Positions 50,765-63,205 of a DNA stretch of 64,000 bases are shown one piece after another. Origin of the DNA: Paramacrobiotus metropolitanus. Its lineage: Eukaryota; Tardigrada; Eutardigrada; Parachela; Macrobiotidae. Location of the stretch: NCBI RefSeq assembly GCF_019649055.1, contig NW_026570227.1, forward strand, positions 1,922,001 to 1,986,000, written 5' to 3'. Position 1 is the first letter of the stretch, and each line of letters begins with the position of its first letter. The notes beneath the pieces were generated by a model. The model was not told the DNA's origin, did not search any database, and saw only the letters and a list, made by a program, of their open reading frames with translations. The translations under genes and the position numbers were made by a program.

Positions 50765-51715
50765 ATGTCCGACGCCGGAAGTGCCGCGAAGACCTCCGAC
50801 GCCGGAAGTGCCGCGAAAGACCAGCCGGGGTCCGTGCGCATCGGCCACCTGGACCCCCGCGACTACCACCTCCCGGTGGAATGGGGCCGGAAGGAGGGCT
50901 GGACGGTGCGCGACAGCGACGTCAAGCTGATCCTGGCCGTGGACCCCCGCGCCTGGTACGCCGCCAGCCTCAACAATGAAGTGGTCTCCCTTATGTGCGC
51001 TATTAATTACGATCCCAAATTCGCCACGGTCGGGTGTTTCATTACGCGGGAGGACCACCGGGAGAAGGGCGAGGGCTTCGGGGTGGCGGTGTTCGAGGCG
51101 GCGCTGGAGCACACCGGCGACCGCGTCACTCAGCTGTTCGCGCAGGAGGACGTGGCGGAGAAGTACGAGAAGAAGGGATTCGCGAAGGACGGGAATTCCG
51201 TGGTGCAGTACGAGCGGGAGCTGGATGACGGGTTCTGGAGGGGGTTTGATGCGAAGGAGTTCACCGCGGAGGGTGTCCAGTTGGAGAATATTAACCAGAC
51301 GGATCTGGCGGACCTGGCCGCGTTCGACCGGAAGTACTTCCCGGCGTCCCGGGAGACGTTCCTCCGGGAGCTGGTGAAGGACGGGAAGATTAGCGGGCGG
51401 GTGGCGGTGCGCGGCGGGAAGGTGGCGGGGTACGGGACGATCCGGGATCTGGAGGAGGGCGTGTGGAAGATCGGGCCGCTGTACGCGGAAACACCGGAAG
51501 TGGCGGCGCACCTCTTCGCCGCGTTTCTGGACGAGAAGAAACCCCGGAAACTGCTGGTAGCGGTGCCCATCTCCAAGAACGGCAACGCCCGGAAGTTGGT
51601 GAAGCGGTTTGGGATGAAGGAGCAGGTGGAGGTGTTCGTCATGTACAGGAACGGCCGCCCGGAGGGGCTGGAGGAAGCCGGGATGTACGCGATTACCAAC
51701 GCACAAATCGGATAA
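50765..51715 (+). CDS. GNAT-family N-acetyltransferase, intronless (316 aa)
   Basis: Start at 50765 chosen because a TATA box precedes it; an in-frame ATG at 50645 would extend the protein by 40 residues. The N-terminus has a duplicated S-D-A-G-S-A-A-K. The GNAT core runs from about residue 24: V-E-W-G-R-K-E-G-W, F-I-T-R-E-D-H-R-E-K-G-E-G-F-G (acetyl-CoA loop region) and Y-E-K-K-G-F. A second domain follows (Y-A-E-T-P-E-V-A-A-H-L-F ... I-S-K-N-G-N-A-R-K-L-V-K-R-F-G) like the C-terminal domain of YitH/DUF1248-type acetyltransferases known from nematodes and bacteria. It is presumably cytosolic and acetylates a small amine or protein; substrate unknown. No introns and high GC, unlike its neighbours, fit a retrocopy or an acquired gene (inference). 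Confidence 0.8.
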   Translation: MSDAGSAAKTSDAGSAAKDQPGSVRIGHLDPRDYHLPVEWGRKEGWTVRDSDVKLILAVDPRAWYAASLNNEVVSLMCAINYDPKFATVGCFITREDHREKGEGFGVAVFEAALEHTGDRVTQLFAQEDVAEKYEKKGFAKDGNSVVQYERELDDGFWRGFDAKEFTAEGVQLENINQTDLADLAAFDRKYFPASRETFLRELVKDGKISGRVAVRGGKVAGYGTIRDLEEGVWKIGPLYAETPEVAAHLFAAFLDEKKPRKLLVAVPISKNGNARKLVKRFGMKEQVEVFVMYRNGRPEGLEEAGMYAITNAQIG

Positions 51716-52605
51716 TTTCGGGAAAGTTCATCCATTTAATTATGACTGTAGTATTTTCTTTGGAATCAGCAATAATTTTATAAATTTCTTGCTCCGTAAA
51801 AAATTAACAGTTATTCTGTTCCGGATTCAGAAAAACATTACTGTGTACAGATTACAATTTATATTGTTTATTGCAAACAGGGACTTGCTGCTGCATTGCG
51901 AAGTGTTTCGGATAATCGAGAACACTGATTAAATTTTTTTATGAATTATAGCAGCATTGATCGCAGTGTTCAAATATATCGCTTATACACATACGGCTCA
52001 GTGTTATGTACATATACATAACTACATGTATAACGTTTTGCACAATAGTTGTATTTCTCGTTTGTGTACACACGAATACTGCGTAATTGTCGCTAATGTT
52101 AACCGTGACGGTTTTGTTACTTGTCCACGTCAGTCCGCGTTATTCTTGTCAATTGTCAAGATGCGACACTGTTACGAGCGATTAGCGTGTTGGGCCACAG
52201 TCAGCTGAGCAAACAACTGGAATGGTTTAGACGGGACATAGGGCAATTCGGTGTACATGTCGTGGCTAACCGCTGACCTTGTGTACACACTGCACGGTGT
52301 AATGCGCGCATTCCTCGCACAAAGACCGCCAAGAGCGAGCGTGCCTGCCTGTATAGCCTGCCAGTCTCTACCTGCCTACCACCGGCGTTGTGTACTTGTA
52401 TAAATGCCGGTACAGGTTGTTAACATTCTGCCTAAACATCTATGCAAAGCAGTTGACCCGCGCCCGGCAATAAACCGCTTACCGGCAAAATAATATCCGA
52501 TCGGCCTGAAATTCCAAACGCCGAAAATACTGTTCCAGGAAAATGGATATCTTTTCTATCCGTGTGGTGGAAACAAAACCCGGGGAGTTTTTAGTCCGGC
52601 TTTAA
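51716..52605. other. Intergenic region
   Basis: AT-rich. Nothing supported. Confidence 0.5.
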
Positions 52606-53320
52606 GGAAAATAGCCGGTATATATTGCCAAAAATGGGATACATATACTACTGTACTAAAACTTGCATTTTCGCGCACTCCGAATAGCTGTTTAGTAATA
52701 CTTATATCATTCTAAAGCTAAAATTAAGCTTTAGAATGATATAAAGTATTACAAACCAGTTATTAATGATTCGTATACTAATGATTCGTATACAAACCAG
52801 TTATTAATGATGGTAACCCTCGGTCGGGAGAGTTTTTGCGTCAGAGAATCAGTATTGAAATCCAACGTGGAAGTGCAGTGTCTGTCCTCGGAACATTTAG
52901 TGACATGAGAGACAGCGAAGATGTTTTTTTAGCTTTTAGATTGGCTGATCGGGAATGATTTGTACCCGATGTTGTTTTTCATGGCAGCTTTGCTGTGGTT
53001 TTGTTTATATGATTAAAATTATATCCATAAGGAAAAAATTCGTATACTCGTACATTGTTCTGAAAACCGTTTGCTCGCCCAACATCCGGTTGCGGGATTT
53101 AACGGGAGAAGCGTCATGTTCTACTTCTTTTCTCAAGCAGCGTTTTAGTCTAGCTGTTGTTAAAGGAAATGCTACAGTTTCGAGTACGTTAGTTTTTAAA
53201 CGGAGGGAAGACAGGGACTTTGGCTGTTTTTTTAATGTTTAAATTTTAAGTGTTGAGTAATGTACCGGCGCTTGTAATTGTTGTTATTTGGGTGGTTTTG
53301 CCTAAGAATTATTTTCATAT
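52606..53320 (+). mobile_element. Broken TTAA-family MITE arm joined to a LINE 3' fragment
   Basis: TTAA then GGAAAATAGCCGGTATATAT opens the arm at 52606. A short inverted repeat (AAGCTTTAGAATGATAT) follows near 52710-52745. More arm sequence returns at about 53055-53095 (GAAAACCGTTTGCTCGCCCA). From about 53100 a diverged LINE C-terminus is seen (G-E-A-S-C-S-T-S-F-L-K-Q-R-F-S-L), then its 3' tail to about 53320. Confidence 0.5.
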
Positions 53321-54753
53321 ACTTTTACTATCATCTGCGTAAGCGCGCGAAGGGCACGCGTATATATAAAATCTCCAAATACATACATAATAGAAGTATG
53401 CACTGCGGTGATAAACGTTCTTATAATTACTTGGGTGCAGTGTAAGAAGTACAACCGTATAAAATTTTACAAGTGCACGGTTTTCTTCGAGTACATGTCG
53501 CACATTTTGTGTTTGGAATGTAAATACACGTACAAGTGCAGCTGTATAAAAGAAATTGCCGGTAATTAGATCCCTTTTTTATGAGCGGTAACTGGAAACC
53601 GATGCTCAAGATTTAGCCATCAGCAGTGATGAAGCGATTTGTGCGGCGGGACGCGGCCAACGCTGGACGCTGGGTGCGGGATCGAATTGTACGATGGACA
53701 CGATTAGTATGCATGGCGGCGCAGGGCTAATCATAATGAGGCGCTTAATGGGCTGCTCGAGCGATGGTCAGGGCAGGCGCTGCATGCCGGGCACAAACAA
53801 ATAAACAGTCCGCGACAGATGACTGTTTACCTTGCGGCCACTCTTTGCCCGTTACAGCGCTCGTGTATAATCATGTGCAGATGACCATCCGCAGTCCGCA
53901 GCGGCGCAGTGGAGCGCGTCGCGACGCTCGCTGGACAGTGTCCATATTAAAGTGCGCATTATGCTAATGGACGCCATGATTATCCTGCGCCTCATGCGCG
54001 TTTACACTCTTTGACATTAACACCTGCTCCACGTGTCCCGTCATCGATGCGGTATATTGTCTGCAATTTTAAACTCAACGCCGCTCAATTCACAATCTGG
54101 CTTTCATGATAATTATGTGCAAGTACGTTGCAGTTTGTCCTAGTGTTGAAAGTCAAACTGTTTTGGCCGTTTTCAAAATGATTTGAAACGAGGTTTTGAA
54201 AGAAACGTATTTTTTCGAATATTTTTTCGGTTGTAAACCGAACTGCAAATCAAACTGGTTTAAAATGAAATCTGAAATTAAAGAAAATTCCGGCGAATTT
54301 TATTAATAAAATTGCTGTTTACTTTGGTGAATTTCAGTTTGGTGTTGCAGAAAAAAAATCCCATCTTTCGTCGATCAGGTTTCGATCTATAACGTATAAA
54401 TATTTATTTATGCATATTGGATGTGTTCCTGTCGTGCGCTGTTTGTTGATTCTATTATCACATTTTTGAACCGTCAACCGACCGACCCAATTCCATTTTT
54501 TATAGCCCATTGTCAAATGTATCCGTACATCATACATATACAGGAACAAAATAAATTTGTCAGGGATATTTTGTTTAAAAAATTATACATTTAAGCTAAG
54601 AAAATCTGTGGAGAAAATCCGCTTAATTTGAGCAATTCCCGTAGTCATATAAAAAAATCAATAAACTCGTTCTGGCCGAAAGAAAGAAAATTTCGTACGA
54701 AAATAAAACTGCCACCGGTGGCGCAGAGGAATCACTGTCCCATCCCTTATATC
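53321..54753. other. Intergenic region
   Basis: Mixed AT-rich sequence with no supported exon. 3' flank of the meteorin-like gene at the right. Confidence 0.5.
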
Positions 54754-57700
54754 CTATTCCTCGCTGATGTCGTACAGCAGCTCCACGGCGCCGCTGACCG
54801 GAAGGCGGACGATATTCCGCAGATGATTGTCCTCGCCGCGGTGGTCGTAGAAGCTCTCTAAATAAAGCGTGGCAGTGTCGCCGGTGTCCGGGAGGGCGAA
54901 GCACTGCCGGTTGGCCGCGGCGGACTGCGGGGCGAAGACCGGCTGGAGGCGGCGCTCGTGCTGCAGGAAGACCAGGACGTTCTTCAGGTCGGGCAGGTCG
55001 GTGGTCAGGCAGATGCGCCGGGGAGTGGGGGCGGTGGGGGCGCGGAAGGAGGGCGGGTGGAGGGTGAGGCGGACGGCGCCGTCGGGGTACAGCCATCTGA
55101 TGCGGCCGGAAGCGCAGCGCAGGGTCACGTGCTGGACACTGCCGGCGGATACCACGCCCGGGTCCAACCTGCCCACAGCAGAAAAAATGAATAACCGATT
55201 TATAATAAGAAACGTTTTCCGCGTTTTAATAAGAACGTTTTTTTTTAATAAAAAGCGAAAGAATAAATTACCGATTTCTAATAAGAAACGATCTCCGCGT
55301 TTTACTTGCCAATTCGTAATAAATTAAAAAATATATTCAGTATAGTAAAATAATTCAACTCTTGACATAATTTTATCTTTTATTTTTTTCCGACTGTTAT
55401 TGTACATATTTGAAAAAATATATGAATAAATTACGTAATTGATTTACTTGTCGAATAATCCAGCGCATTTCTGCTTTACTTGCCGGTTCGTAATCATTTC
55501 TGAAAAATTACAGTGACCCTTTTATTTTTCAACGAAGTCATCAAAGCGTTTATTTTATGCGCCGATTCTTACTAACTTTAAAAGCTATAATATTCGCACG
55601 AATGCAGGACTTAATTTACTTTACGAAGAAATCAATTTATTTTACTCATTTGATTTTATTACTGTTCAATGGTGGAGGTCAATTACATTTGGGTAACCGT
55701 TGCGCGTCGGGTAACGGGGAAACGCGTAAAAAACGTGACGTAACAGCGCGTAAGCAAGTAAGCATTCTGATTCGTGATCACAAAATCTGGGATGGGTTTT
55801 TAGCTTACTTGTCCGCGTAAGCGTTGCGCTTCGACGTCGAAGCGCAACCGTTACCCAAACTACGAGTAACTCGCGCCTCTCCTGCACAGATCGACACAAT
55901 TTTTGTTTGTTTGAACTAAAAGTGCATCCACCGACCCAGATTCACACTCCAAAATTCATAATTAACTTTTTTGACGTAATACCACATTTACCACATTACA
56001 GCACCAACAGTTACCCAAATGTAATTGACCTCCACCATTTATTTATTTTATTCACCGGTTCTAAATTTCGAGTTCCTAATCATTCAAAAATGTACATGTA
56101 GAAACTTAGCTTATTTCAAAGTAATCCAAAAATACGTTCATTTTATTTGCTGGTTCGTAAAAAAATTCGAAAAACAAATGAACTTATTTTCCCGAAAATC
56201 TATTTTACCCAGTACATTAATTTATTTCCACGAATTTTCGAATCCTTCAAGTGCTGTCATTATTAATTAACGTCTCCAGTGTTCCTGCTGCCTATCACTA
56301 CGCTATTTGTGCAGAGCGTCTGGCATTTTGTAACAAATCGCTCGGACGTGTCAAAAATTTGGAGAAGATAAACTTTACTCGTCGTCGTTTTACTGTGGAT
56401 AATCAGGTGCAGTGATGGGTGGAGTGACCCGTAATAACAAGGCCGCACTGGGGACATTAAATATCCCGATACTCCGCAGTGTACATTTATCGCGGCTGGC
56501 CAACTGGCCGGTGTCGGCGCGGCGGCGGAGCGCGTCCAACCGCCATCAATCAATTACCGATAATCAGTGCAATCAGCTTAATAAATCAGAGTGCCTGCTG
56601 CATTGTCCCGGCCTTTGGCCGGCGTTTGCCGCCAAACATCCGCTGACTGCTTATTTAACTCCGCAAGACGACTAATGCCAACTCTGGATCTGGCATTAAT
56701 TAAGCCCAACGCACATATCACTCGCGCCTCATAATTATCATTCTTCCACCATCTCCACTCGCGTTAAACCACAGCGAGAAGAGACGCGAGAGAAAAAAGC
56801 CCCAACGGCTTCGTGATAAGACGCTTGTGTGGCGATTAGCTGTGGCGTTTTGTCTGCCCGGCTAATCGCATTAGCGCAGCTGTGTGATCATTATTCTGCC
56901 TGTCATAAAACAGAGCACGGCTCTAATTTCTCCTTCGTCTCCGTGACAATCCCCAGGAAAAACACAGTCACAACGGTAATTGCCTCAAGTGGGATTATGC
57001 GCGACATCGTGTTTTATCGCATTCATCAAGCATCGCTGCTTGTACACAGCGTATTACGCTGAATATTCTACGGGACGCAATTATCATGCAAATGACGAAC
57101 GGAAGAGGTCATCCACTTACGCGCTGTCGCGCTTGATCAAGGAGAACTAGAACAGTGCCGGTTTTCAGCCTGACTGACTGGCTAAAGTGCCGGCAGAGAT
57201 TAAACGGCGGTTTTGTCAAAACCACGATCACGCCGCTCTTCTTCGCGGCAACCGCGCAATAAATACCGACTATGCGCCAATTACGTTTAAGAGCAAAACG
57301 ATGCCGCTGACAGCCTGTTTCTGCTTCTATAATTCCAGCGTTTTACGGGGATAGTGAAGTACTGAAGTTATAATGATGAGCGTAATAATTATTCCGTATT
57401 CTACCGATTTACTGGATTTTCATAAAAACCCGGTTTTCCTAAAAGACGTACAACGGAAGGCGCAAAAAACCGCAGAACCATCGGCAGCATTTTACTTTTT
57501 AGTTGTCATTGATTACGAAAAAGGATTTTGATAAGGAGGGAAACGAAAACGCAAAAACGTACTAGTAAAGCTGCCGTTCGGTACACAATAAAATAGATAA
57601 AAAACCGTAAGGTCAGAAGAATTACGCTGCAGTTCACTTACGTTCCAACCCAGTCGCAACCGTCCAAAACCGGCTCGGACGATACGGCAGAATCTCTCCG

Positions 57701-57832
57701 GATGACGCTACCGTTATCCATCAAAACCGGTGCGGCCATAATAAAATGCCCTCCAATCAGGCAAAATCCCAGTAAAAGCACTAACGATGTCCGCGTTAAT
57801 CCACGGTAATGGCATGAATCCTCCGATATCAT
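54754..57832 (-). CDS. Meteorin-like secreted protein (201 aa)
   Basis: Minus-strand exons 57642-57832 and 54754-55168 with donor AAC|GTAAGT and acceptor GGGCAG. The split codon joins correctly, for 606 bp. Exon 1 has a hydrophobic signal sequence (S-L-V-L-L-L-G-F-C-L-I-G-G) and ends G-C-D-W-V-G. Exon 2 continues L-D-P-G-V-V-S-A-G-S-V-Q-H-V-T-L-R-C, then I-R-W-L-Y-P-D-G-A-V-R-L. The C-D-W start followed by L-R-C and W-L-Y-P-x-G-A is the meteorin N-terminal signature. Meteorins are secreted factors acting on nervous tissue and metabolism in vertebrates. This protein stops after the first domain and is shorter than vertebrate members (about 290), so the C-terminal part is missing or lies in an unseen exon. 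Intron 1 carries a MITE. Confidence 0.8.
55667..56039. mobile_element. MITE with 30-bp terminal inverted repeats
   Basis: AATGGTGGAGGTCAATTACA... (55667-55696) is the exact inverse of 56010-56039. The interior shares the GGTAAC-GTTGCGC motif. No coding capacity, and no sure target duplication. It lies in the meteorin-like intron. Confidence 0.75.
55823..55848. repeat. Perfect 26-bp palindrome inside the MITE
   Basis: Centred on TCGACGTCGA. It is self-complementary with no spacer. Confidence 0.8.
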
Positions 57833-59101
57833 GGTGGGAACGGGAAGCGGTAAAGCAAAATAATCAGGGAAAAATTAGCCGACACCAGGACATTTTCCCG
57901 TGGCGGAAACAAGCGACGGGAATCCGGAAGAAATCAGGCCGGGCAATAGTCAATACGGAAGAAATTATCCGGAACGCGGGGCACAATCAGCGATTATGCG
58001 GTGGTGCCGTTCTGCTGAATAAATCAGAGCCCGTCGGTTGTCGTGAAAGTGCACTGGACATATCAGCTGACACTGTGCCAAACTGCCTGCTGCGCACTAG
58101 CAGCCTGTTGCACGAGTCTCTCTGTCTCGCTGAGTCTCTGTGCCTCGGTCTGGGACGGTTACTCGTATAGCCGGCTTTAGCGGATATATGCGTATATGCG
58201 ATAAGCCAGTCAGCGCTGAACAACGGCCGGGCACAAAGACTTTGAAACGTGATTCGAAGATTAATGGGCCACACTTGTCAGTCTTTAGCCCGAGAAAAGA
58301 GAGAAGGAGAGAAAGCGTCTCGGCGCAGCGGGCGTGTTTTCTGGCTAAGAAAAGGCACAAGGAGCAAATAGGGCGCCAAACGCGCGGAGCATTGTAACCT
58401 TTGCTTTGTTCAGCGCCCAAATGGCTTTTGTTATTATGACATGGCTGAAATCAGCGCTGGTTAATTTGTTTATAATTTAAGGTAATAAGTACTTAATTTC
58501 TTTAGCGATCAAAATCCTACACATCATGTCAGACATATTGCAGTTTTTGTTCCTTTTAGCCACATTTCGCGGTGGAATCTCGGTGCATTAACAACACGTC
58601 CCAAAACAAAGCTGCCGAACAGAAAAACTGAAGATACAGTATTACATGCTTATTTATATATATCAACCTTTATTGAGTTCCGTATGCTGTTATGCTGTTA
58701 TAGATTTTACTAGTACGGTACGTGTTTTCGATGGTGCAAAAGATAAGCGTCCATCCCTTTTTCCGCTTGCATGAGTCAACGCGGTATGCGGCACTGCAGC
58801 AGCATTCCGCCTGTCCTGACTCAGCCGCACACTTCCATTTTTTCGGCCCAGACGGCTAATCGTTCCATGCAATCGCCGTAATTTTAATGAATGTACTCGG
58901 ACTAACAATTACGATTAGTTTTCGCTGTGAGTTTAACAACGATCATATAGCTGTCCATTCCATTTCCCAACGAATTATGTTTACAAGTTGATTAGCTCGC
59001 TGCTTGTTTTAAGTACAGTATTATGCTATCTGCAGTTATTGTGATTCGGTGATATTAATAAAATCAGGATTAATTAAATCGGTGATTATTGTGCGGCCAC
59101 C
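57833..59101. other. Intergenic region between divergent meteorin-like and integrin genes
   Basis: Must hold both promoters. No exon, repeat or TATA box that I can support. Confidence 0.5.
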
Positions 59102-62100
59102 ATGGCGATGATTGGCTTCCTGACGGGATTAATTCTCATCTTCGTTCTGTTTATTTTTCTGCAGCATTATTTATGTGACGGTACGCGGGACTTCTGCGCT
59201 GAACGATCTAGACCAAAAACGCATTACTGTACTGCCGGACAGCTTGCGCTGTTTACATACTTTACACCGGTGATAAGGATTTGGATATACTCGTACCTAA
59301 ATCACAGTGTTTAATTGGTGAATTGTCGTGATCTTGCAGCGAGTAATCCATGTGCGGCGGAGCAGTCATGCGGGAAATGCCTGCAAGCGGATCCTCGCTG
59401 CGCCTGGTGTGCGGCCGATCTGCAGGTACAATTATATTTGGCTATATTGTTCTTGTCACGCTGCGGGCGTAAATAGAATACCGGGACTGCTGGAGCGTCG
59501 GACAAATTATTATAAGGTCAATGTTGCGGTGCAGATGTATAATGCGTCGCTGCGGTGTAATTTGCTGGAGAACATGGAGACTTCCGGCTGTCCACCAGGT
59601 CATGTCGTCTTTCCGCTCAACGATCTGACCGTTACACAGGTATGACCAATGACGCAGTCTTGAAACACGCGCTTATATGTACAATTATACGTATAAATAA
59701 CGGAAAATTTATGCAATTTTCAGGATGAGGAACTGACGAAACGCGTGCAACTGGGACCGCAGAAAGTGCAAACCCATTTACGTGTCGGTACGACATTCCC
59801 CGCCTTAATTAATTGTGATTATAAATGGGCATCGTTAATTATACGCAGGCAGTTCGTCGGTGATTTCGGTGAAGTTTCGGCAGGCCAAAGATTATCCCAT
59901 CGATATTTATTTCCTCACTGACGCGTCCAACACGATGGCCGGCTACAAGACGCACTTGTCAGACATCGCTTCCACCATTGGTTAGTACTTAGTAAGGTTC
60001 GCTACGACGCCACGTTTGGCCGGTGATTTAATTTGCGTAATCTCTGCAGCGGACTCGCTACTCGACGTGACGGATGACTTCCGGTTGGGTTTCGGCACAT
60101 TCGTCGACAAGCCCACGTTGCCCTTCATCCACACCGTGCGTAGCGAGTGAGTACCCTAGGTCTGCTGTGCGCATTTCCGGTCGTCAACGTAATTCCGCTT
60201 CTTTTTAGTCCGTCGCCCGCGTGCGCCGGTTGCGATTTCGCCTACAGCTTCCGGCACCGGATGAACCTGACCAGCGAAACCGGCCAGTTCCAGGTAAAAA
60301 GAAATATCACTGTAATTTGTAATTATATTGATTTTAAACGCAGTGGATGCCGATATAGGAGCTGATGCGGAAAACCAGAACGGCCGGTAATTTCGACCAT
60401 CCGGAAGGCGGATTTGACGGATTGATGCAGGCGATTGCGTGCACGGTACAACGCTTCTTCTGGCAGAATTAGCAGGATATGTATGAGAAGAATATCTGTT
60501 ACCGCAGGAATTAATTGGATGGAGGAACCATTCGCGGCGCATCATCGTCTTCGCCACGGATGCGGCGTTCCATTACGCCGGCGACGGCAAGGTATGTTAA
60601 CAAAAATTTCATCCTTTTGCCGCGTAATTAAAGCGGTATTTTGCAGTTGGCAGGTATCGTCGTTCCCAATGACGGGAAATGTCACATGGCGTATAACGAG
60701 CGGGAGAAGGTGTGGGACTACACGGAGGACCTGAAACAGGTACGCCGCTCTGAACTAACCGTCGCTCTTCATGCCGGTTGAAATTCGGTTCTGTCGGCAG
60801 GATTATCCGTCGGTGCAGGAAATCAACCGCGCCGTCAAACGCAAGAACATCCACGTCATCTTCGCTGTGCCGGATACCGTCCAGGACCTGTACAAACAGC
60901 TGAGCGGCGCCGTCAGCGGCTCGGTAGTCGGCCAGCTGAGCAGCCAGTCCGACAACATTGTGGAGGTGGTCAAGAACCAGTACAACGTAAGCCGGCCTCC
61001 CTGATATGCTTTTTATTACCCAATCTGTTCTTCTGTATATCAAAAATGCATGTATAGAAAAATATATGCAAAAAGAGCATATAAAAATTAAAACATATGT
61101 GTGTATTATACACATATATTTTATATACATTATATACATAATATGATATTATATATACAGTATAGATAGAATGATATATAGAAAAAATATATATGTGGTG
61201 GTATATATCTGTACATATACTTTATATAACTCATATACATATATTATATATACAGTATATATAGAAAGATATATAGAAAATATCTATATATATGTTGTGG
61301 TTTATATAGAAAATCCGTTCGGCGGTGACCCTGACGCACGATGCCCCGGATTTTTTTAAAGTGTCCTTCCAAAGCCAGTGTCTCCAGGCGGAAGTCAGCA
61401 ATACATCGTCCTGCGAGGGACTGAAAACGGGATCCGAGGTGGGACGTGATCAGCAGTGTTTTACTGTAGCAGGTAACGTAATGTAAATTTAATATAGGTG
61501 GCGTGGAATGTGACTATTGAGCTCCTGCGCTGCCCGGTCGACGGCCCCGTGAAAGGTCAGTTCCGTATCTGGGCGCGCGGCCTGAGCGACGAAGTGGTGG
61601 TGCAGTACAGCGCCCTCTGTCAGTGCGACTGCGCCCTGCCGGAGAACCAGGCGCCGAGCAGTGCGGTGTGCAGCGGGCATGGCGATCTGGGCTGCGGCGT
61701 GTGTCAGTGTCATGAAGGGTATGATGGGCAGCGCTGCCAGTGCCGGCTCAGCGACAAGTACACCTTCGACGACAAATTCAAGGGATGCGTCGTGTAGGTC
61801 CAAATTTGCTGATGTCTTCGTTGTACGTAGAAACTGTTGATTTATCGGCTGATTAAATTGCAGGCCTAATGCGACCGTTCGGAGCATCTGTTCGGGGCGG
61901 GGCCAGTGCGTGTGTGGCCAGTGTCAGTGCGACATTCGCGAGGTAAGGCTTTCCATTTTTTTATATTTCCACAATGCAGTCTGGTTAATTCCGATAACGA
62001 ACGAGACTTTAGCCTGCCAAATAGCCAAATCATTTACAATATAAGGATTTGTCTTCCGCGGACCGACTAGCCATTTTTGTCCTACATTAAAGCGATTTTT

Positions 62101-63205
62101 GAACAGAATCCGGAAGAAAAAGTCTACGGCGAATTCTGCCAGCACGATAATTTCAATTGCGAAAAGGTCAACGGTCAGCTGTGCAGCGGTAAGACCAGAT
62201 CCTGTTGTCTCCCGCTGATGGTGTTATTACGGGAGGTTGTTTTAAAGGTCACGGCAGTTGCGACAAAGGCGTCTGCTCCTGCGCCCCGGGCTGGACGGGG
62301 CCGTCTTGCGCCTGCACGACCTCCCTGGAGCCCTGCAAGACCAAATCCGGGAAGGTATGCAACGGGCACGGCGTGTGCAAGTGCGGGAAATGCCACTGCA
62401 ACCAGGAGGGCGAGCACCGCTACGGCGGCCCCAAGTGCCAGGAGTGCCCGTCCTGCCCAACCACGTGCCAGCGACTGGAGCGTTGCGTCGCCTGCTGGGA
62501 CTTCCAGGCGGAGCAGCCGTTGGTTAACGGGTCGACGGCCTTCAAAGCCAACGTAAACCACAGCGAGAGCGGATGTCCGGCGGAATGCCTGGAGCACCGG
62601 GCCACCTTCGCCGAGGTCCTCGTTGGTAAGCCGGCACTTTTGGCACCTGGTGTATGTAGATGCTAATGTGTTGTTTTTCTAGTGGATATGCCGGGCGAGC
62701 GGGCCTGCTCGTACCGCGACACCAGCCAGGGATTCTGCACGGTGCACTACACGCACTACGAGAGTGACGCGACGGGTGAGCTGATCGTGGAGGTGCTAAA
62801 GCAGCGAGGTACGGTGCAATGTTGGCACGCTGGCGAGGTTCGGAAGTGTTACTTGCCGGTTTGTTGCAGAGTGCCCGGTGGGCGTGAACCCCTACCTGAT
62901 CGTCGGCTCGCTGGTGGCCGGCATCCTCTTCATGGGGATTATGCTGCTGTGCGCCTGGAAGGTCGTCCTCGTCGTCTACGACCGCCAGCAGGTGGCCAAG
63001 TTCGAGAAGGAGACCGCCGAGGCCTGCTTCGAGGATGTACGTTTTGCGTGTAGAAAATAATTAATGCTGATTAAGTCTGCGTGAATGACGACGCTACGTT
63101 GTGGCGCAGGTGTCGACCATCCACCAGTCGGCCACGGTGACCTACCGCAACCCCGCCTACCGCCGCAGTCTGGCCGCCCGCCAATCACGCATATCCAAGT
63201 TATGA
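59102..63205 (+). CDS. Integrin beta subunit (19 exons, 828 aa)
   Basis: Kozak GCCACCATGG at the start. Exons: 59102-59180, 59340-59425, 59535-59639, 59724-59787, 59849-59980, 60050-60146, 60209-60293, 60359-60445, 60508-60591, 60647-60739, 60801-60986, 61310-61438, 61498-61793, 61864-61942, 62071-62188, 62248-62625, 62683-62808, 62870-63036, 63110-63205. Every phase fits. Domains: signal peptide, PSI (C-G-K-C-L...C-A-W-C), hybrid, betaI with D136-A-S138-N-T140, [18 protein letters not shown] and V-P-N-D-G-K-C-H. Cys-rich I-EGF repeats, a beta-tail, a membrane helix (about 750-772), the D-R-Q-Q-V-A-K-F-E hinge and N-P-A-Y (811-814) follow. It pairs with an alpha subunit to bind matrix and the cytoskeleton. 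Odd: the ADMIDAS aspartates after the MIDAS are absent (T-M-A-G-Y), the second MIDAS Ser is Thr, and only one N-P-x-Y is present. Confidence 0.95.

Noticed and set aside
50570-51706. 378-codon minus-strand frame opposite the acetyltransferase
   Set aside because: It mirrors a GC-rich coding exon, contains no motif, and the plus-strand protein has clear GNAT features.
62175-62597. Minus-strand open frame over integrin exon 16
   Set aside because: It is a shadow of the Cys-rich EGF-coding exon.
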